From: Pilaira anomala
Taxonomy: Eukaryota; Mucoromycota; Mucoromycetes; Mucorales; Mucoraceae
Length of the DNA stretch: 64,000 nucleotides
Direction: 5' to 3'
Assembly: GCA_025716855.1 (NCBI GenBank)
Contig: JAIXMQ010000091.1
Location: forward strand, 1 to 64,000
The notes below the pieces were generated by a model. That model made no database searches, was not told the DNA's origin, and saw nothing but the letters and a program-made list of their open reading frames with translations. Below are positions 47,727 to 60,001 of the stretch, piece after piece (the stretch's first letter is position 1; every line of letters starts with the position of its first letter). The position numbers and the translations under genes are program-made.

Positions 47727-49324
47727 GCTGTTGTTGATGATATTGTTGCTGTTGATGTTGTTGTTGCAAGTGGTGTTGTTGTTGTTGTTGAAATTGATGT
47801 AAAGAATTAATTTGATGTTGGTGTTGAAGTTCTTGTTGGAATCGAGGAGGAATAGGTTGTCCTTGAAAGAATTGTTGCTGCTGCTGTTGTTGTTGTTGTT
47901 GTTGTTGTTGTGATTCATGAGGATGTGCTTCTTGTTGTAAAGGAGAAGGTTGTTGAGAAGCAAATAAATGTTGAAGCATATTATTACCGTTGACTGGAGG
48001 TTGATGTTCTGGTTGAGGTTGTGATACAGCAGGAGAAGCGGCAAAGGTAGCAGGTGCGGCTATTTCTGAACCAACACCTAAAAGAGATTTAAGCGCAAAA
48101 GATGACTCTACAGGTTTATTAGTAGTTGAAGGTATATTGTTTTGTCGGAGCGGAGAGCCTGATCCCTTCATTGTTCTTTCGGTTTTATTGCTATCCTTTC
48201 TTAATGTCTTTTTACGTTGATTGACAAATTGTCTCAATTTACTATAAAAAAAAAATTAAGTTAAAAATGACAGCTTTATGTAGATCTTTTCAACTTACTT
48301 CATAAAGGGAACAACCATATAAAACCTATATGGACCTGACTTAACGTAGTTTAGACTTCCATTTCCAGGACGTGGTTCGGTTGTTTTGTATGTAGGTAAA
48401 TCATCTAACTTGATCCAAGAGATTTGCTGCATGAAAAGAAAAAAAAAAGTCAGATATTTCAAATCATGTTATTTCCCTTTTTTTTTTTTTTTTTTACACT
48501 AATTTCTTTTCTCGTTCTTGGAATAAATAATGTATCTTCAGGTACACCTTGAATAATATATAATCGAATACGTTGTTCACGCATTGTCAATTCAATATAA
48601 TCCGGCTTTTTTAATAAAGGTCCAATATCGTAACCTGTTTCCTCCAACACCTATACAAGTCAAAAATAAAAATAGAAATAAATAACTTTCTCCAAAAAAA
48701 AATAGCGTTTTTTTTTTAATCTGCTTATATTTTACCTCTCTCACAGCACAACAATCGTATTCTTCATCTTGGTTAATCTTACCTTTAGGGAAGCCCCATC
48801 CTGATTTCGAGCTCCAACCTTTGACAAGTACACATTTATCGAGATTGGCGTTTAAGATAATAGCACCGCATACAGGAATACGGAAACGATATTGCATAAA
48901 GTCAGCGTAAGCACGTTCGTGTTCGTGGGCCCATTGATGAAGTAAAGGACAATGCTTAAAAAGTACACAGAAGTTAAGGTAAAATATTTCAATCGTTTTT
49001 TTTTTTAAAAAAAAAAAAGGGTTAGATGGATTTTTTTAAATAAAAAGGATATTTCTTGCAGAGAAAGTTTTGAGTTGAAAAGAAGGTAATTCAGGTTTTA
49101 ATTCTCTAATAAAGTCTTCATAGAACCAATGTGCTTGTTCTACTTGGAAACAGATTCTCTCGACAGAAGAAAGTTCGGCTTCTGGTACATTGATAATAAA
49201 TCGACTATAAAACGGATATAAGTATATATGTATATGTTATAATTTCTATAAAGAGTATATACCTTGATAGATCGTCCAAGATCTCTTCAAATGTAGCACT
49301 GATAAAAACTGCACTAGATTGCAT
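47353..49324 (-). CDS. DCP2: mRNA decapping enzyme Dcp2 (contains a probable U12 AT-AC intron)
   Basis: The Nudix hydrolase that removes the m7G cap and commits mRNA to 5'-3' decay, with Dcp1 as partner. Exons are 49263-49324, 49053-49204, 48736-48962, 48498-48650, 48299-48426 and 47353-48241 (536 residues). The N-terminal regulatory domain has FEEILDDLSSRFIINVP and HWFYEDFIRELKPELPSF. The Nudix box is GWGFPKGKINQDEEYD...REVLEETGYD; box B is also present (KTTEPRPGNGSLNYV). The long C-terminal tail is disordered with large Gln runs. The second intron, 48963-49052, has no good GT-AG solution but fits a U12 AT-AC intron exactly, restoring FSARIFKHCPLL. Confidence 0.93.
47600..47912 (-). repeat. 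CAA/CAG (Gln) triplet repeats in DCP2
   Basis: Several nearly uninterrupted Gln runs, encoded by mixed CAA and CAG triplets with a few His and Leu codons, in the disordered Dcp2 tail. The mixed codons argue for selection on glutamine, not only replication slippage. Opposite-strand poly-Leu frames are shadows. Confidence 0.9.
48963..49052 (-). other. Probable U12-type AT-AC intron in DCP2
   Basis: Read on the minus strand, the intron starts ATATCCTTTTTA at 49052 (the U12 donor consensus is RTATCCTTT). It carries ACCTTAAC at 48980-48973 (the consensus branch site is TTCCTTAAC) and ends TGTGTAC at 48963. The branch adenosine is about 11 nt from the 3' end, the usual U12 spacing. Removal keeps the frame and restores a conserved Dcp2 segment. 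Confidence 0.8.
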
Positions 49325-50806
49325 GGTTAATAAGTTTTTTTTTTAAAAAAAAAAGAAGAGAAAGAGAGTTTATTTAGAATGCGCGTTGAATATATTAATT
49401 CGCCCTTTAAATTCAATACAACTAAATGTATTATTATATGTATATATTTCAAAGAGAGAGAGAGAGAGAGAGAGATAGGACTAATTCGCTGTAATAATAA
49501 TAATAAGTACGTATCCCACTTGTCTGCCAAGTAGAAAACTGCATTGTAAAAAGATTTTTTTTTTTTGTTTTAGATAATCAATACCATGTTAAAATTACTG
49601 TCATTTAGGGTCATAAAATTTAGTAAATAATCCCATTGAAAAAGTACTGATATATAGCTTTATTTTTATTATACTCAAAGGTAAATGTAAACATGTAAAT
49701 ATGATGGGTCTTGGTACTAGATTTTTATTAAAAGGTATAAAAAAAACAGAAATGAAACTCCTTATGAGAATTTGCATTAAACTATTTTTCATTTTTTATT
49801 TAAGAATGTGGTGATCCAACATAGTCCCCCACCACCACCACCACCACCACCACCACCACCAGCTCCCCACACTTTGTGTTGTGGCGAATGTCAACGTACT
49901 TTTTTCGGATACCAAAAAAAAGCAGTACTCTTTGTCTGGGTCAAACCATGGCAAGTCAATGCACGGAATCCCTCCTTGCGGAAGAACTCCCAATCGAAAC
50001 GTGTTCATGACAGTGTATGAGGACTTTTGGATAGAGAAGAAAGAAGAAAAGACCTCCTTTTTTTGGTCAGATGAGCAAAACAAGTCAAAAATGACGGGTT
50101 TTTCAAAGATTTCTTCCAAGTAAACAATTGAAAAAAAAAAAAAAGTATTGGCCTTGATATATAGCAATTTGTAGTATTTTCTTTTCACAGTGAAATAAAG
50201 TAAATCAACATTATATGTAATGCAGGATTATACATTTATTTAATATATGTTAACCCATATATGAGAAAAAGTCAAGTTATATGTAATAAATCATTGCTTT
50301 TTTTTTTCTGTTAAAGTGATCACACATAACATTTTCTGTGGTTTTTTTATAATAAACTTTCTTTTTTCAATCTGCTGCCCGTTTTTATTACATGCGGTTT
50401 CAAAATAAGGCTATTTATAAATCGCCTGATGTGTGTTTTTTTTTGAAATGCAATCGGATAGTTTTAGTTCTTTTAGTTGTATTTCATGCATATCATAAGG
50501 GTGAACTAAAAAAAATAAAACAAAAAAAAAAGGTGGAAACATATAAGAGAAAAAAGTAGAAAGGATGAATCTGTATCAATGGCAAAAAAGAAATCAAAAA
50601 AGAGTTTGTTAAACAAAGATCACGTGGCATACATATCTTCTTTCTCTCTCTCTCTCTTTCTCTCTCTCGCAGGCAATATCACACACGCGCGCGTATTGTT
50701 AATAATCCTCTCTCTCTCTCTCTCAACGTTACACTCTTAACCCCTTCTCTCTCTCTCTCTCTTTCTTGTTCTTTTAATTTTTTTTTTTTTTTTTAAAAAA
50801 AAAAAA
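49325..50806. other. Region between DCP2 and the kinase gene
   Basis: About 1.5 kb. It holds a GA repeat (49454-49476), the doubtful locus at 49701-50123 and a (CCA)n repeat at 49830-49860. Long CT repeats at 50639-50762 and a T-run/A-run junction at 50779-50806 come just before the kinase start. Apart from the doubtful locus no gene is seen. Confidence 0.5.
49701..50123 (+). CDS. Hypothetical small protein (doubtful)
   Basis: Not recognised. A possible two-exon gene: 49701-49734 (MMGLGTRFLLK) and 49825-50123, with intron 49735-49824 (GTATAA...CATAG). It would encode about 110 residues: a His run from the CCA repeat, then a segment containing LFSDTKKKQYSLSGSNHGK, HGIPPCGRTPNRNVFMTVYE and DFWIEKKEEKTSFFWSDEQ. 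The second exon has mixed, gene-like codon use and ends before an A run, as genes here do. The opposite strand is also open over 49796-50188 (contains LPQGGIPCIDLPWFDPDKEY), so the coding strand is uncertain. It could also be a fragment of a decayed gene. Confidence 0.3.
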
Positions 50807-52351
<1,545 letters not shown>

Positions 52352-52497
52352 TTTAACAATTATTATATTCCCTTTTTTTTTTTTTTTTATACACACAAAC
52401 AATATATAATTATAATGAAAAAAAAAAAAAAAATTTATATATTATATATATATATATATACACACATGGAACAGTTCTTTTTAAAATATAATTATTT

Positions 52498-54176
52498 TTA
52501 CATGAAGCAAACCCAGGATGTACCTGTTTTCCTTTTCACAGGATCAATTTGATCTAATTCTATAATATCGAAATCTTGTTCTAATTGATCATTTCTAGCA
52601 GAGAAATCCCAACAGAATAACCTTTCTTCATAGTGTTTAGAACCACGTACTTCAATGGTTGCAAATACTTTTGAATAATCTGTTGTCATTCGAATATCCG
52701 TGATTGAATAATTTTGATTTGGCTGATCCAATGTGGGCACTAATCGATACAAGATATCACCTGTTTGTAAGTTCCAAACATTAATACATGCACTTGTCGT
52801 AGGTACTATCACTGAATCTTGTTCTATTTCCTGTTCATTGGATTGATAATATCGATACAATTGATACGGTGTCATAGACCCTGTCGCTTCCATTGACGGT
52901 TGTCTACTTTCACTTAACTTTGTTATATATCCAACACTTTGATTCTTCTTCATAAAAGCACGTTGAGTAACTACATTCGAAGCAGAAGGAACCAATCTCA
53001 CGTTTGATTTATATTGTTGATTGATTTTACCTTTTGTCAATAAAAAGAATGGCGTTAAACAAAGTTTGGTGAAAGCAGAGATATCTTCAGTTGCCCATTC
53101 AGTTGACGTATGTAGTTTCTCATTTATATTTAATTCGTATACGATCGATCCAGTCAAGAGAGAAAAAACCAAGACGGGACCAGATGCATCGGGAGCACAT
53201 GCTACCAGGTTACCGTTCACGGCTATTTCTCCTACACCTTGATACCAATCGCTACGACTTGAAAGGTAATCAACTGTATTGATCATACCTCGTCGAGTGG
53301 GTCTTGATTGATGTGTCCATTCGTTTATGGTTTTATCCCAATCCCATACACGAATCAAATTATCCGATCCACCACTCACCACCGCTTTTTTTTTTTTAAA
53401 AAAAAAAAAAAGGTAAGTTTTCTCTGTATAGCTAATCTATATATATATATATATATATGTGTACATATCATTTTACCTTCGTCGTTCATACTAATACATA
53501 ATACTCTTCCTCGATGTCCGTGCCACATACGAACTAATCGTTTCGTATTTAAATCCCAAACAGCTACCGTTCCATTCAATGCACCCGTGACAAGCCAATT
53601 TGAAGAAGGATGAGTATAATGACACACAATTGAATGAGTCTGAAGACCACCCATCCAAACCAATTGATCTTTAGAAACACTTGGATTTAAAAAGACGGAT
53701 TGTTTTGATATCGGGGATTGAAGCATCAAAGAAGAAGTAGTAGTAGTTGTATGATAATTTGGATTTGAACGTACGATTCTACCATCCTGGGCCAAAGTGA
53801 GACAAGTAAATAAACCTTGTTCTTGTGGAGAACCAATGACGAGAGAAGGATCCAGATCAGAATTGTGTTTTAAGGTTGTTGGATAAAAAGCTTTTACATG
53901 ACCTGTATACCAATTCTTGGTGATACGATACATGTCCTGCCAATTTCTTTTTGAATTGAGAGGTTTAGGAAATTGGGGAGACCAAAATCTTTTAGCGTTG
54001 GGTTGTTCAAAGTCTCGATAACAAGCGTTTGGCCAGATCACGGCGTCGAATTGAGTAATGACTCTATTCCATTGATGACACACTCGAGAACATTTACTTA
54101 GACTAGAACCGTCTAAATAAATAAAGATGGAAACTAAGAGTTCGGTTGGAAATGGGCCATTTTTATTGTGTTGCAT
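52498..54176 (-). CDS. F-box / WD40-repeat protein
   Basis: Probably a substrate adaptor of an SCF ubiquitin ligase. Exons are 53477-54176 and 52498-53384 (528 residues). The F-box occupies about residues 8-50 (FPTELLVSIFIYLDGSSLSKCS then VCHQWNRVI). A WD40-like propeller follows, with clear blades at LVTGALNGTVAVWDLNTKRL, VVSGGSDNLIRVWDWDK and ACINVWNLQTGDILYRL, and weaker ones between. Its target cannot be inferred. The intron acceptor follows a T-run/A-run. It converges with the kinase gene (stops 146 bp apart). Confidence 0.87.
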
Positions 54177-54317
54177 TGTGTGTATTTGAAGAGAGAGAAG
54201 TAAAGGAATATAAATAAATAAAAAAAAAAAGAGAGAAAAAACATTTTTTTTTTTTTTTTTTATGTACACAGATTTTTATTTGTTTCATTAAAGTCGCAAC
54301 TGTTACTCTACATCTTT

Positions 54318-54632
54318 TTAGTCTTTTTTTATATTATACTTCTTTTCAGGACAACAGACACTTTTACCACCTTCTGATATTAAGGCTTTACAACATTTTT
54401 CCAAGTCTTCAAGTGCTTTTTTACACTTTGTTTCTTGGTAATCGTTTCGTCCTAAGCAATCTTGAATTGCACAAGCTTTTTTTTTTTTTTTAGTGTTTTA
54501 TTTACTTTTCTTTTCTTTTTTTTTTTTTTTACCGTATTTTTGACAAGGAGGTACCTATATAATATCAATCAATTAGACTCTTATTGTTAAATAGTTATAT
54601 TACTGTTTTACTTCTGCGACTTTTGAAGGCAT
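54318..54632 (-). CDS. CMC4: Cmc4 / p8-MTCP1 twin CX9C protein
   Basis: A small mitochondrial intermembrane-space protein imported by the Mia40 disulfide relay. Exons are 54612-54632, 54533-54554 and 54318-54475 (66 residues). Two CX9C pairs are visible: the first runs from Cys in PPCQKYACAIQDC, the second is CKKALEDLEKC. An extra Cys pair (ACA in the first helix, CC further on) matches human CMC4, as do NDYQETKC and the C-terminal SVCC. The donor of exon 1 was set at GAA|GTAAAA because only that keeps the frame. Two tiny exons explain why it is not seen as one open frame. Confidence 0.88.
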
Positions 54633-54654
54633 AATTTGGATGTAAGGGGGAGGA

Positions 54655-54688
<34 letters not shown>

Positions 54689-55449
54689 CAGAAAAAGAAA
54701 AAAACAAAACAAAAACAAAAAAGCGGAGGTTTTGAGGCGTAAAAAAAAAAAAAAAAAATACAAATCGGTAATAGATTCATTTTCATTTGGTGTATATTTT
54801 AACTCATGAGAGATGAAAAACTCTTAAAAAGGCTTCACTTAGTCTTTCCGTATTCAAAAGCAATCCTTAAAACCAGGGAATCAAAAACAAAAGTGTCTCC
54901 TTTTTTTTTTTATCGTTCTAGTTTGATAAACTGTACACACAGAGAGAAAATCATTTTTGCCTGTAAATGGCGGCGCATATCCGTATATAAACATTACAAA
55001 GATGATCTATGTTAAAAACCTTATGCTCTCTTGTTATATCATACACAAAATAAGAGCTTTCGTATAAAAGTAAAGGAATATATATATATATATATATATA
55101 TTGCTTCATACTACATGCATAACTTTAATGCTTCAATGGGAGCAAAAAGATTCATATTTTAGGCTTATGTCAAAAATATCACATGAAAGATGCTACTTGA
55201 ATCAAACTAATTGCAGTAAACTTGACCGTGTCTCTTCTTCAGGTTAGAGTTCCGCACACAGCACACACACGCGTGTGTATACTGTGTGCAGAAATAAATG
55301 AAACTTGTCTAATAAAAATGTTGAGATGGTGTAACCCGTACCCTTTTTTTATTATTATTTCTCTCTCTTTTTCTGTAAATATTTTTTTTTTCTTTTTTCT
55401 CTTTTCAATTTTATTATATTATTTTCTTTTTTTTTTTTTTATTACTTAT
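54633..55449. other. Divergent intergenic region with palindrome
   Basis: About 800 bp. It holds a TTA repeat (54667-54689), A run (54740-54758), AT repeat (55078-55100) and a strong imperfect palindrome at 55254-55289. T-rich leader sequence at 55340-55445 runs up to the BOI start. No gene is supported. Confidence 0.6.
55254..55289. promoter_or_regulatory. Inverted repeat (possible hairpin) upstream of the BOI-like gene
   Basis: The outer arms GCACACAG and CTGTGTGC are perfect complements. Inside them sits a 14-bp perfect palindrome, ACACACGCGTGTGT. It lies about 160 bp before the start codon, so it is in the promoter or the 5' UTR. An MluI-type ACGCGT core, as bound by MBF in yeasts, is at the centre; its function here is inference. 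Confidence 0.45.
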
Positions 55450-58400
55450 ATGACTGAACGAGAAGTAGTTTATACAGTACATAAATTTCAAGCTGAAAAC
55501 GTTGACGAGATCTCTATTAACGTTGGAGAAAAAGTGATTGTACTTGGTAAAGATGAAGGTTACAATGACGGCTGGTGGCAGGTAAAAACAATAAAAATAA
55601 AAATAAAAGTTTTTACTTATTTTTTATTTTCAGGGACGTAATGTAAGAGGCGAGACTGGTTTATTTCCAGTTACATATACAGTGAAACAACCACCGGCTA
55701 CAATACTTGAAAATAAAATCGAGTCATTAGAAAGTAAAATATCTAAAATGAGAGTACCTTCTACCAACTCGAAAATGATTCAAAATAATGTCAATAAGTC
55801 ATTGATAGAAAATAAAAGTCCAGTAGAAGAATGGAGTGCGGAACAAGTTGCAAATTGGTTAATTAATATTGGTTTTGATCAACAACTAGCAAATGATTTT
55901 AAAGGTGATTAGATAATCATCATATGCCTTTTTTTTTTTTTTTAGTATCTTACATTATTGTATTATATAGATCAAGAAATAACCGGTGATATCTTGTTAG
56001 AATTAACTTTGGATTCATTAAAAGAACTTCAAGTAACAACATTTGGAAAAAGATTTAAAATTCATAGTGCAATCAACATATTAAGACAAGAATATAAAAA
56101 GCAAAAAGTGAGTAGTAAAAAATCCTTGTTAAATATACATCCTAACCCTTTTTTTTTTTTTTATTCTAGCTTTCTATTACTACTACTACTACTAATACTA
56201 CAATAAAATCAACAGAACCACGGGTTACTTCACCTTATCCAGATGCGCCGGCTAATAATTATTATAATAATAAACAACAACCCTACGCAGACGATGATTT
56301 AGTATCCGATTATAGCACTGTCATTCGAAACTCACATCTACCATCGCCAACAAATAATTCAAGACCTACTTTACCTTTAGATATGGATTTAATCGCTTCT
56401 TCTCCCAATCTCACTACTCTTGTAGAAAGACATAATTCAATTAGTAGTGTACGTACTAATAATACCGATCGAACTCAAAGACAAGTATCACGAACACAAC
56501 CTCCAGTCCAACAGCAACAAGCAAGAACACAACCTCCAGTCCAACAGCAACAAGCAAGAACACAACCACCAGTTCAACAGCAACAAGCAAGAACACAACC
56601 ACCAGTTCAACAGCAACAAGCAAGAACACAACCACCAGTTCAACAGCAACTACAACAACAGCCACAAGTACTTCAACCTCAAATACATCCATCCCAACGC
56701 CCAATTTCACACCAAACTATACAACCTACCACAAACGGATCTTCAGAATGGCGACGTAACACAATGAATAATATGAAATTACAGGAGGTAACACAGACAC
56801 AGACACAGACACACAATTCATTAAAAAAAGATAATTTAATTAAAAAAAAAAAAAAAATTTTTTTTTAGAAAGCAGAAGAACCTAAAGCTACAACGACGAG
56901 ATACAGCTTTATGCGTGGATCATTACTACCTAACCATAAACTTCAATCCGTTATACCAAATACAAATATGGTACGAAGATCAGAAGATGTATCTACATTA
57001 GCCGAAGTATCTATTTCACCAGATATGGAAGGTTGGTTATTTAAACAAGGTGATAAATACAAGACTTGGAATAAACGATGGTTTGTACTTAAATCAAATA
57101 ATTTATTTTATTTTAAAAGTCCAAAGGTATATATAACAAACTTTTTATTATTATTGTTTTATTTATTCATTACTTATTAGGCTGTACGTATGAAAGGTAT
57201 CATTAATTTAAAAGGCTATCGAATTGAAGTAGATGAATCGATTCATCCAGGAAATTATTGTTTCAAAGCACATCATGAACGAGAACGTACATTTTATTTC
57301 TATACTGAATTTGAAAAACCCATGAAAGACTGGTTAAAAGCACTTATGAAAGCAACCATTGCTCGAGACTATGCCAGTAAAGTATTTCGATTTTATATTG
57401 TATAAAAAAAAAAAAAAAACTAATTGATCTTTTAAATATTAAAGCTCCCGTTATGTCATCAAGTACAATTCCTACCATCAGTTTAGAATTAGCCAGAAAG
57501 ATGCGTCCAAGACCTCCCTCCACCATCTTTCTTCAAAAAGATGCAACAACCCATTCACGATCCCCTTCACCTGGAACATTTCATATCCATAACAACCTCG
57601 ATCAACAATTCTCTATGATGGCTTTAGAAGAACAACATGATGTACAACCTATCATTCCATTCTCTCAACTCAATGATAATATCCGATCCCGTGCGCCTTC
57701 CTCCATGAGCAATAGTACACGTCGTGTCATGTCCCCTGAAACCACTTCTTCCGATTACGCTTCTTCACGACTTAAGGATTCTGGTTTCAATAGCTCTCAC
57801 GGTGCCAACCTGAGTCGATCCATCACCGAATGCAGTAGTAACAGTTCCACCCACAAGACAACTACCAGTTCATCATCTAAATCCGAGCGTATGGCTCCCA
57901 GTGTAATATTTTACCCAGATGAGGAGCAAGAGGACTTGATTGATCCAGAACATATGAGCGTGATTGAAGTGAATCGATTGAACGTACCCGAGACATTATA
58001 CCGTCATGCTGAAGAAGAGGAGGGGGAAGAGGAAGAGGAAGAGCTGTTTACGACGACAGTGATGAAAAAGCAACAACGGTATGTGGATTGGGTGAACTCT
58101 CATCTTCAAAAGACACTTCCAATTCGACATATTAGTGAGTTAAGGTCGGGAGAGGCGTTATTAGAATTATTGGAATCGTTGAGTCAACAAGAGATTATGA
58201 GACCCATTATTAATCCTTCGCAATCTGAAAATGTGTGTAGTATGGATCGTGTAATTACAGCTTTCAAGTTTATGAGTTCAGAAGGAATTGATTTGGATGG
58301 TGCGTGTACTGTGAGAGGTAAATAAACAAAAAAAAAAAAAAAAAAACGATCATCATTTGCAAAATGTGTATAATATATTAAGAAATCCTATTTAGATATT

Positions 58401-58601
58401 TTAAATGCAAATAGTGATAAAATCATGTACATGTTAGATTCTATTAAATATTGGAATAAATCAAATCCAAATAATACAAAGGAACCAGGTAAAAAAATGG
58501 CAAGCGGTGGTACATTTGGTGAAGACGATCAATGCAAATTAAGAGAATTGGAAACCGAATCAATTCTTCCACCTAATCAGCATACCTTTCCTTTACGATA
58601 G
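55450..58601 (+). CDS. BOI1: Boi-type polarity scaffold (SH3-SAM-PH, plus C-terminal CH-like domain)
   Basis: Boi proteins link Cdc42 signalling, membrane lipids and exocytosis at growth sites. Exons are 55450-55581, 55634-55904, 55971-56107, 56170-56787, 56869-57126, 57181-57376, 57445-58317 and 58396-58601 (896 residues). Domains in order: SH3 (residues 6-65, HKFQAENVDEISINVGEKV, GWWQGRN...GLFPVTY); SAM (about 110-180, VEEWSAEQVANWLINIGF); Gln/Pro repeats; PH (about 440-540, MEGWLFKQGDKYKTWNKRWF...MKDWLKAL). The C-terminal part has YVDWVNSHLQKT...SGEALLELLESL, which resembles a calponin-homology domain. SH3-SAM-PH order is diagnostic for Boi1/2 and Pob1. The CH-like part is not in the yeast proteins. 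Confidence 0.88.
56491..56655 (+). repeat. 33-bp coding minisatellite, five units
   Basis: Five tandem 33-bp units in the BOI-like gene encode RTQPPVQQQQA repeats; the last unit has diverged. The first two units differ from the next at CCT/CCA and GTC/GTT, showing recent unit duplication. Copy number is likely variable. Confidence 0.92.
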
Positions 58602-58687
58602 ACACACACACACACACACACACACATACACCGAGACCTTTTTTTTTTTTTCTTATTTTTATTATTACTATTATTATTACTTATTAT

Positions 58688-58726
<39 letters not shown>

Positions 58727-58849
58727 AACACACAAACACAAACACAAACACATATATACAACACAACTTTTTTGTTTTTTCACTTTATACATATTTTTCT
58801 CTCTCGCTTTTTTTTTAAAAAAGAAAAAATAAACACTTTTTTTTTTTTT
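58602..58849. repeat. CA and AT microsatellites between BOI and SSU1-like genes
   Basis: The 3' region of two convergent genes: (CA)n at 58603-58626, (AT)n at 58696-58721, then ACAAACACA repeats to 58751. The whole gap is simple sequence. Confidence 0.85.
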
Positions 58850-60001
58850 TTATCGACGTAAATCAGGAGGAGTTAAACAAGGCGCATAAAACATTTCACC
58901 TGAAAAAGCGCCAATGATTGTTTTAGCCGTCACAGCTAACCAGATCACGACCAAAGAACAAGTAAAGATCGATCCCAGGACATTAAAGAACATGGAATTT
59001 AATATATCTGCAATACTAAAGGTAGCAGCAGTAAAGACACCGATTGGAAAAGTTAATCCCCACCAACCGATATTAAATGGTATTCTTTGCTTAGCCGTAT
59101 TACCTACCGAAAAGACCGCGACGATAAAGTACCATGCACCGTATCCCCATAAAATCAAGGCAGCAAGAAACCCAACACTATAAGCTGTATCTCCTAAGCC
59201 CACAATATATTTATCTCCAAATAACCGTTTACCTGCAGACCCCATTTGGATCATGCCGTATGCACCTTGTCCAAGTGGACCCAACGGTAAAAAAGAGGAG
59301 ATGATGACTTCTTTGGGTGGTAAATTATGGACGGCTAATCGATAAAAGTAAATCACCATGATCGACAGCGCTAAGGAAAGTCCCATGCCCATCATGATAT
59401 AGGAGATGATCAGGATTACCAAGCCACGTTGTTCATCGATGTAATTTGCTAACAGGCCACCGGACGATCCATGCACTACAGCAGGCACGATAGGTAATAA
59501 CCACGTACCGTTCATTGAATCCAGTTGATGGTTATGATGCACAATGATGTAAAATGGGACCATGATACAGCTTGCGACGGTCATGGCGAATTGGATGCAC
59601 CAAAGTACAAAAGCCAAGTTCAGACCCCAATCGAATTTTTTACTGATGACCAAGATGGTGAAGTTGGTGATGGTTGTTAATCCCATGGGTATTGTGCCGA
59701 TGAATAACGATTGAGAAGAATGTTTCATCATGAGTGGGAAGATGTAAGGGAAAAGAATGTAGCGAAGACAAGTGATGATGACAAAAATACAGAATGTCAC
59801 AACGTTGATAACGTACAGTACAAGAGCGATCGTGGGTAGACCGTAGAATTGGAACGGGAAACTGTTGAGTAATAGACATAGAATTCCTGTACCCATGATC
59901 ACACTAAACCATGATGGTGTGAAATGGCGAATGATTTCAATCGGTATATCTTTTCGCTTGATCTTTTCTGTCTTGGTTGAAACTGGGGTGATTTCTGACA
60001 T
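58850..60001 (-). CDS. SSU1: Ssu1-like sulfite/dicarboxylate transporter (TDT family)
   Basis: A plasma-membrane transporter of the tellurite-resistance/dicarboxylate family; in yeast Ssu1 exports sulfite, while Mae1 of fission yeast imports malate. It is a single exon of 383 residues from ATG 60001. About ten membrane spans are visible. Family features are the N-terminal HFTPSWFSVIMGTGILCLLL, the central WLLPIVPAVVHGSSGG, LPLGPLGQGAYGMIQMG and NIGWWGLTFPIGVF. These fit Ssu1 better than Mae1, but the substrate is inferred. Unlike most neighbours it has no intron and few homopolymers. Confidence 0.9.
   Translation of the reverse strand: MSEITPVSTKTEKIKRKDIPIEIIRHFTPSWFSVIMGTGILCLLLNSFPFQFYGLPTIALVLYVINVVTFCIFVIITCLRYILFPYIFPLMMKHSSQSLFIGTIPMGLTTITNFTILVISKKFDWGLNLAFVLWCIQFAMTVASCIMVPFYIIVHHNHQLDSMNGTWLLPIVPAVVHGSSGGLLANYIDEQRGLVILIISYIMMGMGLSLALSIMVIYFYRLAVHNLPPKEVIISSFLPLGPLGQGAYGMIQMGSAGKRLFGDKYIVGLGDTAYSVGFLAALILWGYGAWYFIVAVFSVGNTAKQRIPFNIGWWGLTFPIGVFTAATFSIADILNSMFFNVLGSIFTCSLVVIWLAVTAKTIIGAFSGEMFYAPCLTPPDLRR

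Noticed and set aside
47602..47802. Poly-Leu open frame on the plus strand
   Set aside because: Antisense shadow of the Gln codons in DCP2.
58487..58500. Possible extra intron donor (GGTAAAAAAATGG) near the end of the BOI-like gene
   Set aside because: The frame stays open to the stop without an intron, and no acceptor that keeps the frame is visible.
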